The translations under genes were made by a program, and so were the position numbers. Shown piece after piece: positions 1 through 12,063 of a stretch of 64,000 nucleotides of DNA (position 1 is its first letter; the number at the start of each line of letters is the position of its first letter). The notes beneath the pieces were generated by a model. It saw nothing but the letters and a program-made list of their open reading frames with translations, did no database searches and was not told the DNA's origin. This stretch comes from Tetragonia tetragonoides (lineage: Eukaryota > Streptophyta > Magnoliopsida > Caryophyllales > Aizoaceae): positions 2,170,001 through 2,234,000 of the forward strand of contig CM076144.1 in NCBI GenBank assembly GCA_038025085.1, read 5' to 3'.

Positions 1-141
1 CTTGTGCATCTTTTGTGAAAATGAAATATGAAATAGTCTAAGATTCTAACCATAACTTACCAAGAAGGATGCTCAAACCTGCATTATCTTGATAAATTGG
101 TGCCAATTTGCAGCTCATCCAATGAGCGTAAGACCCGTAAG

Positions 142-442
142 TAGAGCTGGTAAAAACTGACCCGGTCCGATGACCGACCTGAACCCGACCCGCTACATAT
201 CCGACCAAAATCCGACACGAAAAGTTTCAAACTCGAAATGACCCGACCCGTTTTGACCCGAGACCGAAATGACCTGAACCGAACCCGACCCGATTACGAA
301 AGTTATGAGACAACATTTGTCAAACCCGTTGGATAACCCGAAACCAAATCCATATTTGACCCGATATATAGGACCCGTATTTAACCCGAACCATATTTAA
401 CCTGACCCAAATCCGACCTGACCAACCCATTTACCAAGTCTA
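142..442. mobile_element. hAT-like MITE filled with ACCCGA-type repeats
   Basis: The ends are inverted repeats: TAGAGCTGGTAAA on the left, and a right end whose reverse complement starts TAGACTTGGTAAA. Between them the sequence is almost entirely a degenerate array of ACCCGA/CCGACC-like words. The same end type and interior occur in the element at 39239-40724, so the two belong to one family. I see no clear target-site duplication here, which leaves the exact ends open. No coding capacity. Confidence 0.55.
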
Positions 443-1063
443 ATTAGGAGCATCTTCTCTCGAGCATAATAATTGCAAGTTGGAGCTCAACCTGGCATGA
501 TAAGAGTACTTGGCAATTGCAAGTTGGAGCTCTTTTTGTTTATGAAATAACTAAAGCAGGCAGTCAAGTCAACGAAGAATAGTCGTTGCATTTGACAACT
601 CTTTTCTCGCAGTGTGTAATACTCTTCAATGGGCCGTAAAACTAAGAAACATGATTTGGTCAAGATTTTGACTTTATCAGTGAAGAAAGAGCTCAAGTAG
701 TCAATACTCAATAGTCATGTTACTTGCCATCATCAGAAAATAAATTTGCTGATCATCAGTATTTTTCTACTGAAGGAAAGATGGTAGTATATTTCAAGAG
801 TACAGTCACAAATATTGACAACATTTTTGGTTCAGATGAGGCACAATGCTCATACAATATACATATATATGGGGGAGGGAGGATTCAAACATGTGACCTA
901 CTGATTAACGTACCAAACAACTCAATCTTAATCACTAGGCCACGGAATTGAATATACATGAACATATTACTGGACAAAGAATTTGACTTACAAAATGGTA
1001 TATATGATTACATAAGGTATCTTATGATTATGAATCAACCACATACACAGAATATAATAGAGA
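443..1063. other. Gene-free spacer downstream of lipase gene 1
   Basis: No reading frame here looks like a gene. Apart from the tRNA-derived stretch at 866-950 it is AT-rich single-copy-looking DNA. It should contain the 3' untranslated region of the minus-strand lipase gene that ends at 1064. Confidence 0.4.
866..950 (-). mobile_element. tRNA-derived SINE-like fragment
   Basis: On the minus strand the sequence has an A-box-like CCTAGTGATTAAG (about 930-943) and a B-box-like GTTTGAATCC (about 881-890), about the spacing of a tRNA-type internal promoter. It is followed by CTCCC-rich sequence as in tRNA-headed plant SINEs. The cloverleaf is not convincing, so a decayed SINE head is likelier than a working tRNA gene. 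Confidence 0.4.
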
Positions 1064-2509
1064 TTAGCTCAATTGGTAAAGTTTAGAGTGCCAATATTGA
1101 TGTGGTCTACACCACTGTAGAAGGCCATGAGCTTGCTTGTGATCCTGCACCATAGGAATCATATTCTTAGTAAGCAAAGCCGAAGGTATTAGATGTAGTG
1201 CCTCGCCATCTCTCCCTAATGCACCTGATAACAAACTCACTATTGAATGTTTAGTAGCAATCCTCTCAATCCCAGCACTTCCCATCTCCTCCATCCTCTC
1301 TCGATGCTCGAAATACCCGATATACTCGCAGCAAATCGGGTCCATCGGGTTCACAAACAGGTTAGGAATCCAAGAACAAAGTATAGTAAATGGACCATAT
1401 TCTTGTTTTGAATGATTCCTGCCATGTATAGCAACAGATAGCCCTGCAGTTACAACACTACTAGCATAACGGATCCTGCTTTTCGTATTCGGGTCCTTGA
1501 GCTTCTCAATTGGGGCAGAGGGAAATGGAGGGTTAAACAGGTATGTTTGTATGCAACATCCCATTTTAGCCATGTCTTTGCCTGCTTGTAGTGCTATAGC
1601 TGCCCCTAAAGAGTGCCCTGTTAACCAAACACTAGAAAAGCCTGCCCTGGCTGTTATAGCTTGGACTACTTGACATGTTGTTTGGTACCTGGATCTTCGG
1701 GTTAACCCGTTTAAGGCGAGATGCATATTCAAGTACAAATCCTGTTTTCGAGTGTCACGTTCGATGAGTGTACCTCGGATAGCAATAACATACCTAGGGG
1801 GAACATTATTATGGGGTTGTATGGGATAAACATAGTTAAGGGTGTAGGGTTTGTACTCAAAAATAGCCCCAAATATGGAGGAATCAGATTGATCAACGAG
1901 GATTTGGATGCATTCGAAATGGAAAAATTCGCACCATATTGGAGCTAGTGCTTCAATTCCCGTTCTATTATGTTGGCGGTCTCGTTCTAGTGTGTACACT
2001 CCTTGAACCAAGCTAGCTGCAACTGATCTCTTGTGCTCTGGGATTCCCCTGTACAAAGCTCATAGAGATGATTATGTAAATCCAAAGTTAAAATCCATAA
2101 TTTAGAATCTTCAGATGTGCAAAATTCATTACTTGAGTTGAGACCCGTTTTGTGTTGCTTGTAAACTACTAATAGGGTTGCACACTTACAAACACCACAT
2201 AGGGAAGCGCCATTTATAGAAGGTTAATCAAAAGCCTAGTAAGTGTCCGCCATACGTATCATATCATATCGTATCTAGTGTACACGACACGTGCAACCCC
2301 ATCACAAGACATCTATTCAAGGTGCGCGTGCTTCTTAACTTGTAGTCATGTAAGCTAACATGTATAATCCATTGAAACAACTTTAAGAGCATAGTGAAGC
2401 TTAAGAATGATTACCAGTCAACAGAAGTGAGGTGCACAGGGCCATTAACGGCAAAAACTCCCTGCTCAACGGGCTTGGCCTCGTTATCTTCCTCATTTCG
2501 GCCCTTCAT
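1064..2509 (-). CDS. Alpha/beta-hydrolase, lipase class 3-like (At4g10955 type), copy 1
   Basis: Two exons, 2415-2509 and 1064-2048, joined by a 366-bp GT-AG intron, give 359 residues. The start is the first in-frame ATG after an upstream stop. The N-terminus runs through a GPVHLTSVDW motif that the intron splits inside the Trp codon; the other copy has its intron at the same place. The nucleophile elbow GHSLGAA puts the catalytic Ser near residue 178, followed by ALQAGKDMAK and a FNPPFPSAP segment, all typical of the plant lipase-3-related group. I see no signal peptide or membrane segment, so a soluble intracellular enzyme acting on an acyl ester is likely. The substrate is unknown for the family as far as I know. 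The tandem paralogue lies at 8860-10094. Confidence 0.88.
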
Positions 2510-2813
2510 TGTTTTATCATACCCTGCCAGGAAGTACCATTAAAATCCACAAATGATTTCACTTTGCTCATATGGATAAAAGTTTATAGATCCAGAAGAT
2601 TATTAATAAGGGCACGCTATTTTAGCAAAGACATATGATCAAACTTACTCTCTTGATACATCAACAACTCTTGCTCATAGGAATGGCTAGTGTCAATGCT
2701 AGAAAGAACAAGCTACCATTAAAACAAATTTCTGAGTGCTTAATCAAACTTGTGCAACTTTTATGCAGAATGTCAATAAGGTAATATGCTCCTGCCACCA
2801 TGGGAGAGAAGTG

Positions 2814-2822
2814 TTTATATAG
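2814..2822 (-). promoter_or_regulatory. Possible TATA box of lipase gene 1
   Basis: The minus strand reads CTATATAAA about 305 bases upstream of the start codon. It is the best TATA-like site in the upstream region. Its use would imply a long leader or a leader intron, so the assignment is tentative. Confidence 0.35.
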
Positions 2823-3499
2823 TGGCGATTTTTTTTTTTTTTTGGAAGTTTACAAAGATACTCTAAGAACACAAAATCTTTTTTGGGACGGTATTACCTT
2901 AACTTTTTGTATGACTAGAGTCACTTTTTAGTAAAACAAGGGTCCTGAATCATGAGTCACAATAAGTGACCCTCATATTTCTGAATAATGACCTTATTTT
3001 TCTATAAGGTGGTTTTACAAAAGACTCACTCCTCTAAGAAATATGGATTAATAACCATCTAACACCCACCTAACCCAACCAAAAAAATAATAAACTCATC
3101 ATCTTCTTCTTTTTCTCTCACCTCCTAACACGGAATTAGAATAATCCATATCACTAGTATATATGCTGCCATGATATATATTATTGCCATGATTCGATCT
3201 TGATGCAACAAGTTTCAATTTTTGAACTATTATTGTCTAATACTATTCCCACCCATTCATTCCTTTGTTAGTATCAAATGAGCTGTATAATAGGGATAAT
3301 TGCCCCGACAAAATTGTCCTTCGTCAAGCGCGAGGAGATAGTCAGTGTGATCGACGGTGAATACCCCTTGTGGTGTGAACCAAAACCATCTCATTTAAGA
3401 TAAAAAAAAAAAAAAAACAAATTCTCATTAACAATTTCACTTGACAAAGATCCAGGGTCAAAACTTGTAGGAGTTAGTTGAGAAAAGGGGTTGTTACTT
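2823..3499. other. Intergenic DNA between lipase gene 1 and the copia element
   Basis: No gene-like frame. Around 3318-3400 is a short motif containing GATCGACGGTG that recurs near 35823-35870, so part of this stretch is an unclassified dispersed repeat. A poly-T run (2830-2844) and a poly-A run (about 3402-3417) are present. Confidence 0.4.
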
Positions 3500-3683
3500 T
3501 GTAACAACCTAAAATGACAGCTCAGCATTAGTTGTTAGAGTTGGCGCCCATTGTAAATACAGGACATATATAGCTATTCTTGTCCTAATGTAATTCATGC
3601 TGAATAATCAATCATTCTATTTTCTTCTCTCTTTCTTTCTCTGATTTTTCTCTCTCTATATTCTTGATTCATGCTGATTAACA
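3500..3683 (+). repeat. 5' LTR of copia element
   Basis: It begins TGTAACAACC and ends GATTAACA, immediately before the primer-binding site. The partner at 8566-8750 matches almost throughout. Differences include a one-base indel in the first four bases and scattered substitutions. Confidence 0.88.
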
Positions 3684-3695
3684 TGGTATCAAAGC
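3684..3695 (+). promoter_or_regulatory. Primer-binding site (initiator Met-tRNA type)
   Basis: TGGTATCAAAGC follows the 5' LTR with no gap. It is one base off the usual plant copia site TGGTATCAGAGC, which is complementary to the 3' end of initiator Met-tRNA. Confidence 0.8.
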
Positions 3696-3991
3696 CAAGT
3701 GCTCCAGTTGCGAAAACCTAAAATTCTTAATCTCTTTGATTTTCGATTGAATGACTTTGATTCGTCAATTAATCTAGCTCCATAATTATCATCACAATTT
3801 CTTTTAAATCTTTTCTTCTTCGAGAGTGTGATTTGATTCATCAATCTCTCAAGCTACGATAATTAGGGTTTCGCAAATCTTTAATCGATTGAATTCGTTA
3901 ATATTCAATCAATTTTTTTTTTGTGCAGATTAACTGTTTGATCTTTTTCCGCTGAGAATCTTTTCTACTCTGATTGTGTTCTTGATTAATC

Positions 3992-5166
3992 ATGGGTTTT
4001 GCGAATGTTGATGCTTCTCATCCTCTGTATCTTCATCCTTCGGATCATCCGGGGATGAGTTTAGTCTCAAAGATATTTGATGGTACTAGCTATGGAAGTT
4101 GGAGAAAGGCGATAACAATTGCGTTGTCAGCTAAGAATAAGCTCTCATTTGTTAATGGTTCTTGTGTGAAACCTAGAGAGGATCCTATGTTGAGTTTATG
4201 GTAGAGGTGTAATGACATGGTTACCTCGTGGATCTTGAATGTTCTTTCCAAAGAAGTTGCTGATAGTGTGCTATATGCGAATTCAGCTAAGGAAATTTGG
4301 GAAGCATTAGAGAAAAGATTTGGAAAATCAAGTGGAACAAGTCTGTATCAATTGCAAAAAGACTTGACCACTATTGGACAAGGTTCAATGGATATAACAA
4401 GTTATTTCACTAAGATGAAGTCTACTTGGGATGAGCTGAGTAGTGTATGCCAGTTACCAGATTGCACTTATGGAAAAATGGAGGCATGGAAGAAAATTGA
4501 GCAAGATCAGAGACTTGTGTAGTTCTTGATGGGTTTAAATAGTTCTTATCAGAACATTCAAGGTAATATCCTCATGATGAAACCACTCCCTTCAATTAGT
4601 CAAGCTTATTCTGTTTTTTGCTTGAAGATGAGAAACAAAAAGAAGTTAAAATGCCAATTGATTTTGGTACTGAATCTGCATCCTTTTATGCTGGTTCCCA
4701 GAGAGGACCTCAGAATCATTTTAATAAACCTAGAACTCATGATAATAGAGCTAGGAGTGATGATAACAGACATGCACTTATGTACAATTACTGTAAAAAG
4801 CCAGGCCACACTATTAATAAGTGTTACAAGCTTCATGGGTTTTCATCTAGTTTCAACTTTAAACCTGGAAATTCCACCTTTGATAAGGGCAAGAGAATGG
4901 CAGTTGCTGTGCAAGGGAATGATGATGATGATTATTCTGGTAGTCATTTTGGAAATAATTTTGAAGGAAATTCAAGTTTTCAATCTCATAATTTTGGGAG
5001 CAATTCTGGAGTTCAGTCTATGCATAATTTTTCTGGGGCACAGTCTGCTAATTGGTCTGCTCAGCCTGTGAACAATACCTCTAACAATCAGCACCCTCTA
5101 GTTGATTTTTCTTCTGAACAAATTGGTCGACTGATGACCATAGTTAATAGCTTACAAGAAGTATAG
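3992..5166 (+). pseudogene. copia gag, broken
   Basis: The N-terminus has the usual LHPSDHPGM and [13 protein letters not shown] motifs of plant copia Gag, followed by the UBN2-type region (TSYFTKMKSTWDELS). The frame is broken by a TAG at 4202-4204, a second TAG at 4520-4522 and a frameshift near 4618. The zinc knuckle YCKKPGHTINKC at about 4783-4818 has Tyr where the first Cys of CX2CX4HX4C should be. No functional capsid can come from this copy. Confidence 0.88.
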
Positions 5167-5236
5167 AAAGAAGCATCAAAAGGAGCTGCACACCAAGCTA
5201 CTACAGCTGTCAACTTTGCAGGTATAATGTCTAGTT

Positions 5237-8200
5237 TTGTTTCATAGTGATTCATTTACATGCTCTTGTTTCAACTGTGTAGTAGCTGCTAATAACCACC
5301 AACCCTGGATTTTAGACACATGTGCCACAGACCATATGTGTCATGATTTATCATTGTTCACCACTGTATATGCCCTTGCCACACCTTACCACATCACCTT
5401 ACCAAATAAACAAACAGTTTTAGTCACCCAAGCTGGAACTATACCTATGTCTTCATCCATATCACTTCATGATGTACTTTATGTACCTGATTTTAAGTAC
5501 AATTTATTGTCCATTGGCAAGTTTGTTAATCAAACTCAGTGTTATGTCATTTTTTCCCCAAAATCTTGCTTTATGCAGGGCCCTTCTCAGAAGAGGCCAC
5601 TGGTACTTGGTGAGGCAAGAGGGGGTTTATACTTGCTGAATGTTAAACATGCTGCTGATTTAGTGACAAATTCTTCCTGTGCTGCTGCTTCTGTCCCAGC
5701 TTTTCCCTTCTCTTCTGAGAATGTTTTTCCCTTTTCCACAAATAATAATTCTTGTAATGCAAGTTGTCATGCAGCTTGTTATGCCAATTTGTGGCACAAT
5801 AGGTTAGGGCATCTCCCTTTTGACAAGATCAAATGTTTGTCTCTATTGGATAATGGTGTAAATATCAATAAACTTCTTCCTTGTTCTGTTTGTCCTAAAG
5901 CAAAACAGCACAGATTACCTTTTCCTCATAGTTATATCCACTCTACAAACATATTTGAATTGGTACATATTGATTTGTGGTGCCTATTATATACCTACTC
6001 ATGATGGCCACAAATATTTCCTAACCATCGTTGATGATTTTAGTAGAACCACCTGGACACACTTACTTCACTGTAAAAGCAATGCTTTAGACCTCATTTC
6101 AGCTTTTGCAGCCATGGTTGAAACTCAATTCAACTGTAAGATATAGACCATCCGTTCAGACAATGCCTTAGAATTAGGCAAAAGCAAAGAAGCCAAAGCC
6201 TTTTTTATTTCAAAGGGGATTATTCATGAGACAAGTTGTGTAGATACTCCACAACAAAATGGAGTTGTGGAGAGAAAACATAGACACTTACTAGAAACAG
6301 CCAGGGCACTTTTGTTTCCGTCTTACCTTTCTGAAAAATATTGGGAGGATTGTGTTCTTACAGCCACCCACCTTATCAACAGATTTCCCACAAGATCCCT
6401 TCAGGGTTTTACTCCTTTTCATCTTCTTTTCAACAAATCACCCACTTATGATCATTTAAGGACCTTTGGCTGTTTGTGTTATGCTTCAACCTTAAAGAGA
6501 GGGAGGCATAAGATGGATCCTAGAGCCTCTCCCTGTATTTTCCTTGGGTACCCCCCATGTCAGAAAGCTTACAAACTTCTCAACCTTGATACACACAAAA
6601 TTTTTGTGTCCAGGGATGTCATCTTTCATGAGACAATTTTTCCTTTTCAAACTTCCTCTTCTCCTACATCTTTGTTCCCTCCTTCTACATCTTATTCTTC
6701 TGATTTCTCTACTGAGAATTCAGATTTCATCTCCCACATTCATACTCCTTCTCCTTCTCCACCACATAGTCCCAATTCTCAAACACATTCCCCTCTTCCT
6801 TTTGTTCCAGTCACCAGGAACATTCTCTCTTCTTCTCAACAGGTTCAACAAGTAAACCCTGTTAATGTCAGACAATCAAATAGAACTCATAAACAACCTG
6901 CTTATCTCACAGACTACATGTGTAATTGTGTTCAAGTTGACCCACATACCTGCCCTCACACCATCACATCCCTTTGTACCACCTCTCCTATCATGTGTTG
7001 CTCAGCTCTCACCACAAATAGCCATCAACTATTAAACACTTTGAATAAAGCTTATGTGCTTGAATGCTATGAAGAAGCTGTCATTGAACCAGCATGGCAA
7101 CAAGCAATGAATAAAGAGTTTGAGGCTCTTTTTCTTAATAATACTTGGGAACTTGTTGACCTTCCCAAAGGCAAGAAGCCCATTTCATATAAATGGGTTT
7201 ATACCATCAAATTCATGTCTGATGGAACTATTGAGAGGTTCAAGGCTCGTTTGGTCATAAGGGGTTTTACTCAAAAAGCTGGCATAGACTTCAATGAAAC
7301 ATTCTCCCCAGTTGTGAAGATGACAACAATAAGGACACTCCTAGCTACAGCTGTCAAGAAGGGATGTCCTCTCCATCAACTAGATGTCAACAATGCCTTT
7401 TTGCATGGAGACTTAGATGAAGAAATCTACATGCAAGCTCCTCCTGGTTTGTCTCTCACCAAACCTAATCAAGTTTGCCTTCTCAAGAAGAGTATTTATG
7501 GCCTTAAGCAGGCCTCAAGGCAGTGGTATGCCAAGTTATCAGTTGCACTCAAAAGTCAGGGTTTTCAACATTCAAAGAATGATTACTCACTGTTCTTCAA
7601 GAAGCTGGGAGATTCTGTGGTATTTGTAGCTGTCTATGTGAATGATATATTGGTCACAGGCAATAATGAGACAGGAATTTCTCAATTGAAACAGTTCTTG
7701 GATGCTCAGTTCAAGATCAAGGACCTTGGCTATTTGAGCTACTTTCTAGGCATGGAGATATATCAAGAAAGCAATGGTTTCGTCATGAATCAAAGGAAAT
7801 TTGCAATGGATTTACTGACTGAATTCAAGGTTTCTTCAGATCAGGCTGTCACTAGTCCACTTGAGCATAATCTGAAACTCAGAACTGATCAGGGTATTCC
7901 TCTCTCAGATCCAAGCCTCTTAAGAAAGCTTGTTGGGAAGTTGAATTACTTAACTAATACCAGGCCTGATATTGCTTTCTCAGTTCAATTTCTTAGTCAA
8001 TTTATGCAATCTCCCAGACAACCTCATATGGATGTAGCTCTTCATACACTGAGATATATAGCTGGCTCACCTGCTCAAGGTTTATTCTTCAGTCAGTCTC
8101 CTGCATATAATCTTCAAGCTTATTGTGATAGTGATTGGGTTGCTTGCCCTAACACTAGAAGGTCTGTGAGTGGGTATTATATCACATTTGGTGGATGTCC

Positions 8201-8579
8201 AATCTCCTGGAAGTCCGAGAAACAGCCTACAGTTTCCCTTTCATCAGCAGAGACACAGTATAGATCCATGAGAAGGGTAACGGCAGAGCTAGCATGGTTA
8301 ACCAGACTTCTTCATGAACTGACAGTGCCTTCAGTTATCCCAGTACCTTTGAAATGTGACAGTCAAGCTGCGATCTACATAGCCAAGAACCCAGTTTACC
8401 ATGAGCGGACAAAACACATTGACTTAGATTGTCATTTTGTCCGAGAGAAATTGCAAGAGGGATTGATCACCCTATCATATGTCAGAACTCAGGAGCAGCT
8501 TGCAGATATCTTTACAAAGTCTCTTAATGGCAGGCAACATCATCTTTTGCATGACAACTTAGGAGTGTTAACAACCTAA
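5237..8579 (+). pseudogene. copia pol: protease, integrase, reverse transcriptase, RNase H, broken
   Basis: The first part (5237-6004) has a protease-like segment in which the DTG position reads DTCATDHMC, and a GAG-pre-integrase region with WHNRLGHLPFDKI. The integrase core spans a frameshift near 5990 and a stop at about 6144-6146, then continues with [10 protein letters not shown] and [15 protein letters not shown]. From 6267 to 8579 one long frame carries the reverse transcriptase ([21 protein letters not shown], shifting to YVNDILVTG at the catalytic site) and RNase H ([23 protein letters not shown]). The usual YVDD is YVND, losing one catalytic Asp. The frame ends just inside the 3' LTR. 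Confidence 0.92.
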
Positions 8580-8750
8580 AATGACAGCTCAGCATTAGTT
8601 GTTAGAATTGGCGCCCATTGTAAATACAGGACATATATAGCTATTCTTGTCCTAATGTAATTCATACTGAATAATCCATCATTCAATTTTCATCTCTCTT
8701 TCTTTCTCTGATTTTTCTCTCCCTATATTCTTTATTCATGCTGATTAACA
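8566..8750 (+). repeat. 3' LTR of copia element
   Basis: It begins TGTTAACAACC and ends GATTAACA, and corresponds base for base to 3500-3683 apart from about seven or eight substitutions and one indel. The pol frame terminates 14 bases inside it. Confidence 0.88.
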
Positions 8751-8859
8751 AAACTTGCACTTGATCGAGCAATATTACATAAAAGTTGTCTATGAATCAA
8801 AAATTGAGATTCACATAAATAAAACTTTTTAATTTCCCTTGTTAAGGTTACATACATGA

Positions 8860-10094
8860 TCACCTGAATTGGTAAAACTTAGGATCCCAATGCGGATGTG
8901 GTTGCCACCACTGATGAATGCCATGAGTCAGCTTGATATCTTGTTGCATAGGAACCATATTCTTAGTAACAAAAGCCGATGCCATTAGATGTGAGGCCTC
9001 ACCATCTCTTCCCAATGCGCCCGATAACAAACTAACGAACGAATTTTGGGTTGCAATCCGCTCAATTCCACCCGCCCCGATTGCCTCCATCATCTCTCGA
9101 TTCTCGAAATACCCGATATACTCGCAACCAAACGGGTCGTTCGGGTTCACAAACAAGTATGGGATCCATGAACCTAGTACAGTAAACGGGTCATGTTGTC
9201 GTGACAAACAATTGTTAGTACTAGTACTAGTAGTACTCTTTAGGATACGTGATAGTCCTGCTGTTACAACGCTACTAGCAATACGAATCCCACCTTCCAA
9301 ATACTTGCCTGTGAGCTTCTCAATTGGGAGGGAATTGTATGGAGGGTTAAAAAGGTAAGTTTCAATGTAACATTGTCTTTTAGCCATGTCTTTGCCTGTT
9401 TGAAGTGCTATAGCTCCCCCTAAAGAATGCCCTGCTAACCAAACATCTGTTGGTCCAACTTTGGCTACTATGTCTTGTACAGCTTGGATTGCGGTTTGGT
9501 ACCGGGTGTTGCGGGTTAGCCCGTTTAACACCATCTGGATATCCAAGTAGAGGTCCCGTTTTCCAGTGTCGGGTTTCATGAGAGTGCCCCGGAAGGCGAT
9601 GACATACCGAGGTGGAAGGCTACTTTGGGTGACCATAGGGTAATAATGGAAGTAGTTAGGGGTGTGATGAGGTTTGTACTCAAAAATGGCACCAAATGTG
9701 GAAGAATCAACTTTATCAACAAGGATTTGGGTGCATTGGAAATGGAAAAAATCCCACCAAATAGGAGCTAGTGCTTTGTGGCCTATTCTCTTTCCTTGGC
9801 GATCTCTTTCTAATATGTACACTCCTTGAACTAAGCTAGCTGCAACCGATCTTCTATGCTCCTGTACTCTCCTGTATAAAAGTTTTATAGGGAATGAGTA
9901 AGTCTTGTGCGAGACCAACTCACAATAAAATAAAAAGGGTTCTACGGCGAAAATTCCTAACATTAATATCCGTAATGAGGTTGGAGCGAGAATAATTACC
10001 AATCAACAGGTGTGAGATGAAAAGGGCCAGACATGCCAAAAATTTCATTGTCCGAAGGCTTTGCCTCTCTATCTTCCGCTTTGTTGCCCGCCAT
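8860..10094 (-). CDS. Alpha/beta-hydrolase, lipase class 3-like (At4g10955 type), copy 2
   Basis: Two exons, 10000-10094 and 8860-9871, with a 128-bp intron, give 368 residues. Exon 1 is exactly 95 bases, as in copy 1, and again ends inside the Trp codon of a GPFHLTPVDW motif. GHSLGGAIAL places the catalytic Ser near residue 181. RYVIAFRGTL and DLYLDIQ, and FVNPNDPFGCEYIGYFENRE near the C-terminus, match the other copy closely. The region between HDPFT and the Ser elbow is a few residues longer than in copy 1. It is probably an intracellular esterase or lipase with unknown substrate. A GT donor near 10442 with an AG just before the ATG suggests an intron in the 5' leader. Confidence 0.9.
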
Positions 10095-10512
10095 TGCCTT
10101 AATTTGCACCATGAATATTGTTCAAAGAACTTGTACAAATTATACCACAAATCTTCCATATAAGGTAGTACTAAAATTTATTAGCATTGGATAAATAGAT
10201 TAAGCTACTAATTAATTAATCATGACCAGGATTAAACTCAAGTCAATTAAGAAAGACGGACATACAAAATATATGATGATTCAATTATGTACATTGTTCA
10301 TATAGTATATACGAAATGCAAACCATAACAGAACAATAATCTTTGTGAAAATGCAAGATCGATACATTTCCGTGCGATGCAGGGTTGAATACAAAATCTT
10401 ATCAAAGAAATAATAATGAAGGATTAGAGATGAAGATAAATACCAGTGAGCGAGCAAGCTAAGCAATTAGAGTAACGATCAGAAACTACTAGCTACTCTC
10501 TAGCAGAGAGAA

Positions 10513-10520
10513 CTTTATAG
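10513..10520 (-). promoter_or_regulatory. Possible TATA box of lipase gene 2
   Basis: The minus strand reads CTATAAAG, followed by a CT-rich start-site-like stretch. It lies about 420 bases upstream of the ATG, which fits if the leader contains the intron suggested by splice-like sites near 10442 and 10100. Confidence 0.4.
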
Positions 10521-11078
10521 AAGCCATTGATTTTTAATAAGTCAAAGTCAATGAGATAATTTGTTCTCCTACCACCAAAGAGGAGAGAGAACCACATACA
10601 GATCTTCACATTCTATCACGAGGAAGTTGTTGAGAAGTTTCATTCTATTTTCTGCTTGTTTGGTTTTTTGTTTGGTTATTTGATGTTTAACGTAAAGCAT
10701 GATTTAGCCAAATACGTAAATAATTCTCCTTACCTGTATATACTTTTCCTCTGATTAAATAAATTATTAATATTATACAATATGGAGCTTAATGATTTTA
10801 GGTGATTATATAAATTATTGATTTATTATACAATATGGCTTACTTCAAATTTACGAAGTCAATCAATTATAAGTGAGAAGCAGTTTTGAATGTTGAAATG
10901 GAGAGAGTAATCCCTTTGTTATTTGAAGAGGTGGACTATATACTCCGAATTAATTAGAAAAAAAGATGATAAAGATGATAAAGATGTTAATAAGTTGGGT
11001 AATAATAATATGCCCCCTTATTTATTCTCTTTTTTGGTAAAGAATATTAATACAACTATTATGATATCTTTAAGATAA
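10521..11078. other. AT-rich intergenic DNA
   Basis: No coding frame or recognisable repeat end. It is the upstream region of lipase gene 2, with several short ATTATACAATATGG-like repeated words near 10770 and 10830. Confidence 0.4.
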
Positions 11079-11871
11079 GGCCGCTGTTATTGCCAGGTCA
11101 TAAAATACTAATGTCAGATCATTAATTTCTTGAGTTGACAATTGAACCCTTCATATTAAAAAGGCAAAAATATATATTCTCTCTCCAATATCTTTGATTA
11201 GCCTTATTTACAAACAAATTTATGGAAGGACATTCAAATTAGAGATCCAACAACTTCACTAATTTAGCAACAAAATTGGAAAGGAAATTGAGAATGTCAC
11301 GTCACAATTATATTGCTCTCTTCTTATTTTTCCTCTAGCTCTTTAAATTTCCATGTTCCATATCTTTTCTAATATATAACTTCCCATACATTTTATTTTT
11401 ATAAACGTGCTATAGCCACTGTAGCGCATCCTCTATGGTAGTGGAAAAGAAAAGAGGGGAAAAATGATCAAGCAAATGAACATTTGCATTTGATAATTAA
11501 TTCTGTTTGTCGATTGCCGTTGATGATTAATTACATGCCTAAGCAAATGAACGTAATCGCATATTTGAACTACTGTACTTTATTAGATTTTTTGTGTTCA
11601 AAATGTATGATACAATAGTTTTTCTATTAATTTATTGGATAGTTTGTATGAATGAAAATCTTTTTTGTAATTTTGGAAAGGTTTTATTTGGCTATCATTA
11701 TGATTAAAATATATAGATACTTAGAATGTAAATAAGAAAGCGTAAACAAAGCCATATTATGTAGAGAGAATAACTTAATAAGTTGCCTAATTAATATGAA
11801 GGGTTAAATTGTCAACTCAGAAAATTAATGATCTGGCATTAATACTTTTTGATCTGGCAATAATAGCGGCC
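11079..11871. mobile_element. Non-autonomous MULE-like element with long TIRs
   Basis: The ends are inverted repeats of about 105 bases (11079-11185 against 11765-11871), starting GGCCGCTGTTATTGCCAG on the left and matching through the GAGTTGACAATT and AACCCTTCATATTAA words. The element is flanked by an exact 8-bp duplication TAAGATAA (11071-11078 and 11872-11879). Long TIRs without coding sequence suit a Mutator-like derivative. The 8-bp rather than 9-bp duplication leaves hAT possible. Confidence 0.78.
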
Positions 11872-12063
11872 TAAGATAAATGTAACTAAAAAAAGAAGGT
11901 AATATTAAAAGACTCCATTTGTTTTCAGCTGGAAAAAAAAAATGAAAAATTGAACTATAATTAATTGAATTGAATTGAACAGAAATAAATTTTACCTAGT
12001 AAAAGAGTTAAAGGTGATAAGTATAAGTATATTCCAATACATATATTTCCGATATTAATTTTT

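Larger units (their letters stand above)
3500..8750 (+). mobile_element. Ty1/copia LTR retrotransposon, decayed
   Basis: The element has 184-185-bp LTRs (3500-3683 and 8566-8750) ending in TG and CA. A primer-binding site follows the first LTR, and the order is gag, protease, integrase, reverse transcriptase, RNase H as in copia elements. The LTRs differ at about seven or eight positions plus one indel, roughly 4%, so the insertion is not recent. Short LTRs and a Met-tRNA primer site suit the Ale/Retrofit-type lineages, but that placement is inference. Flanks TACTT and AAACT do not form a clean 5-bp duplication. It lies between two tandem lipase genes. Confidence 0.93.

Noticed and set aside
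866..950. A functional tRNA gene on the minus strand
   Set aside because: A- and B-box-like words are present, but I could not fold a proper acceptor stem and anticodon arm; a SINE head fits better.
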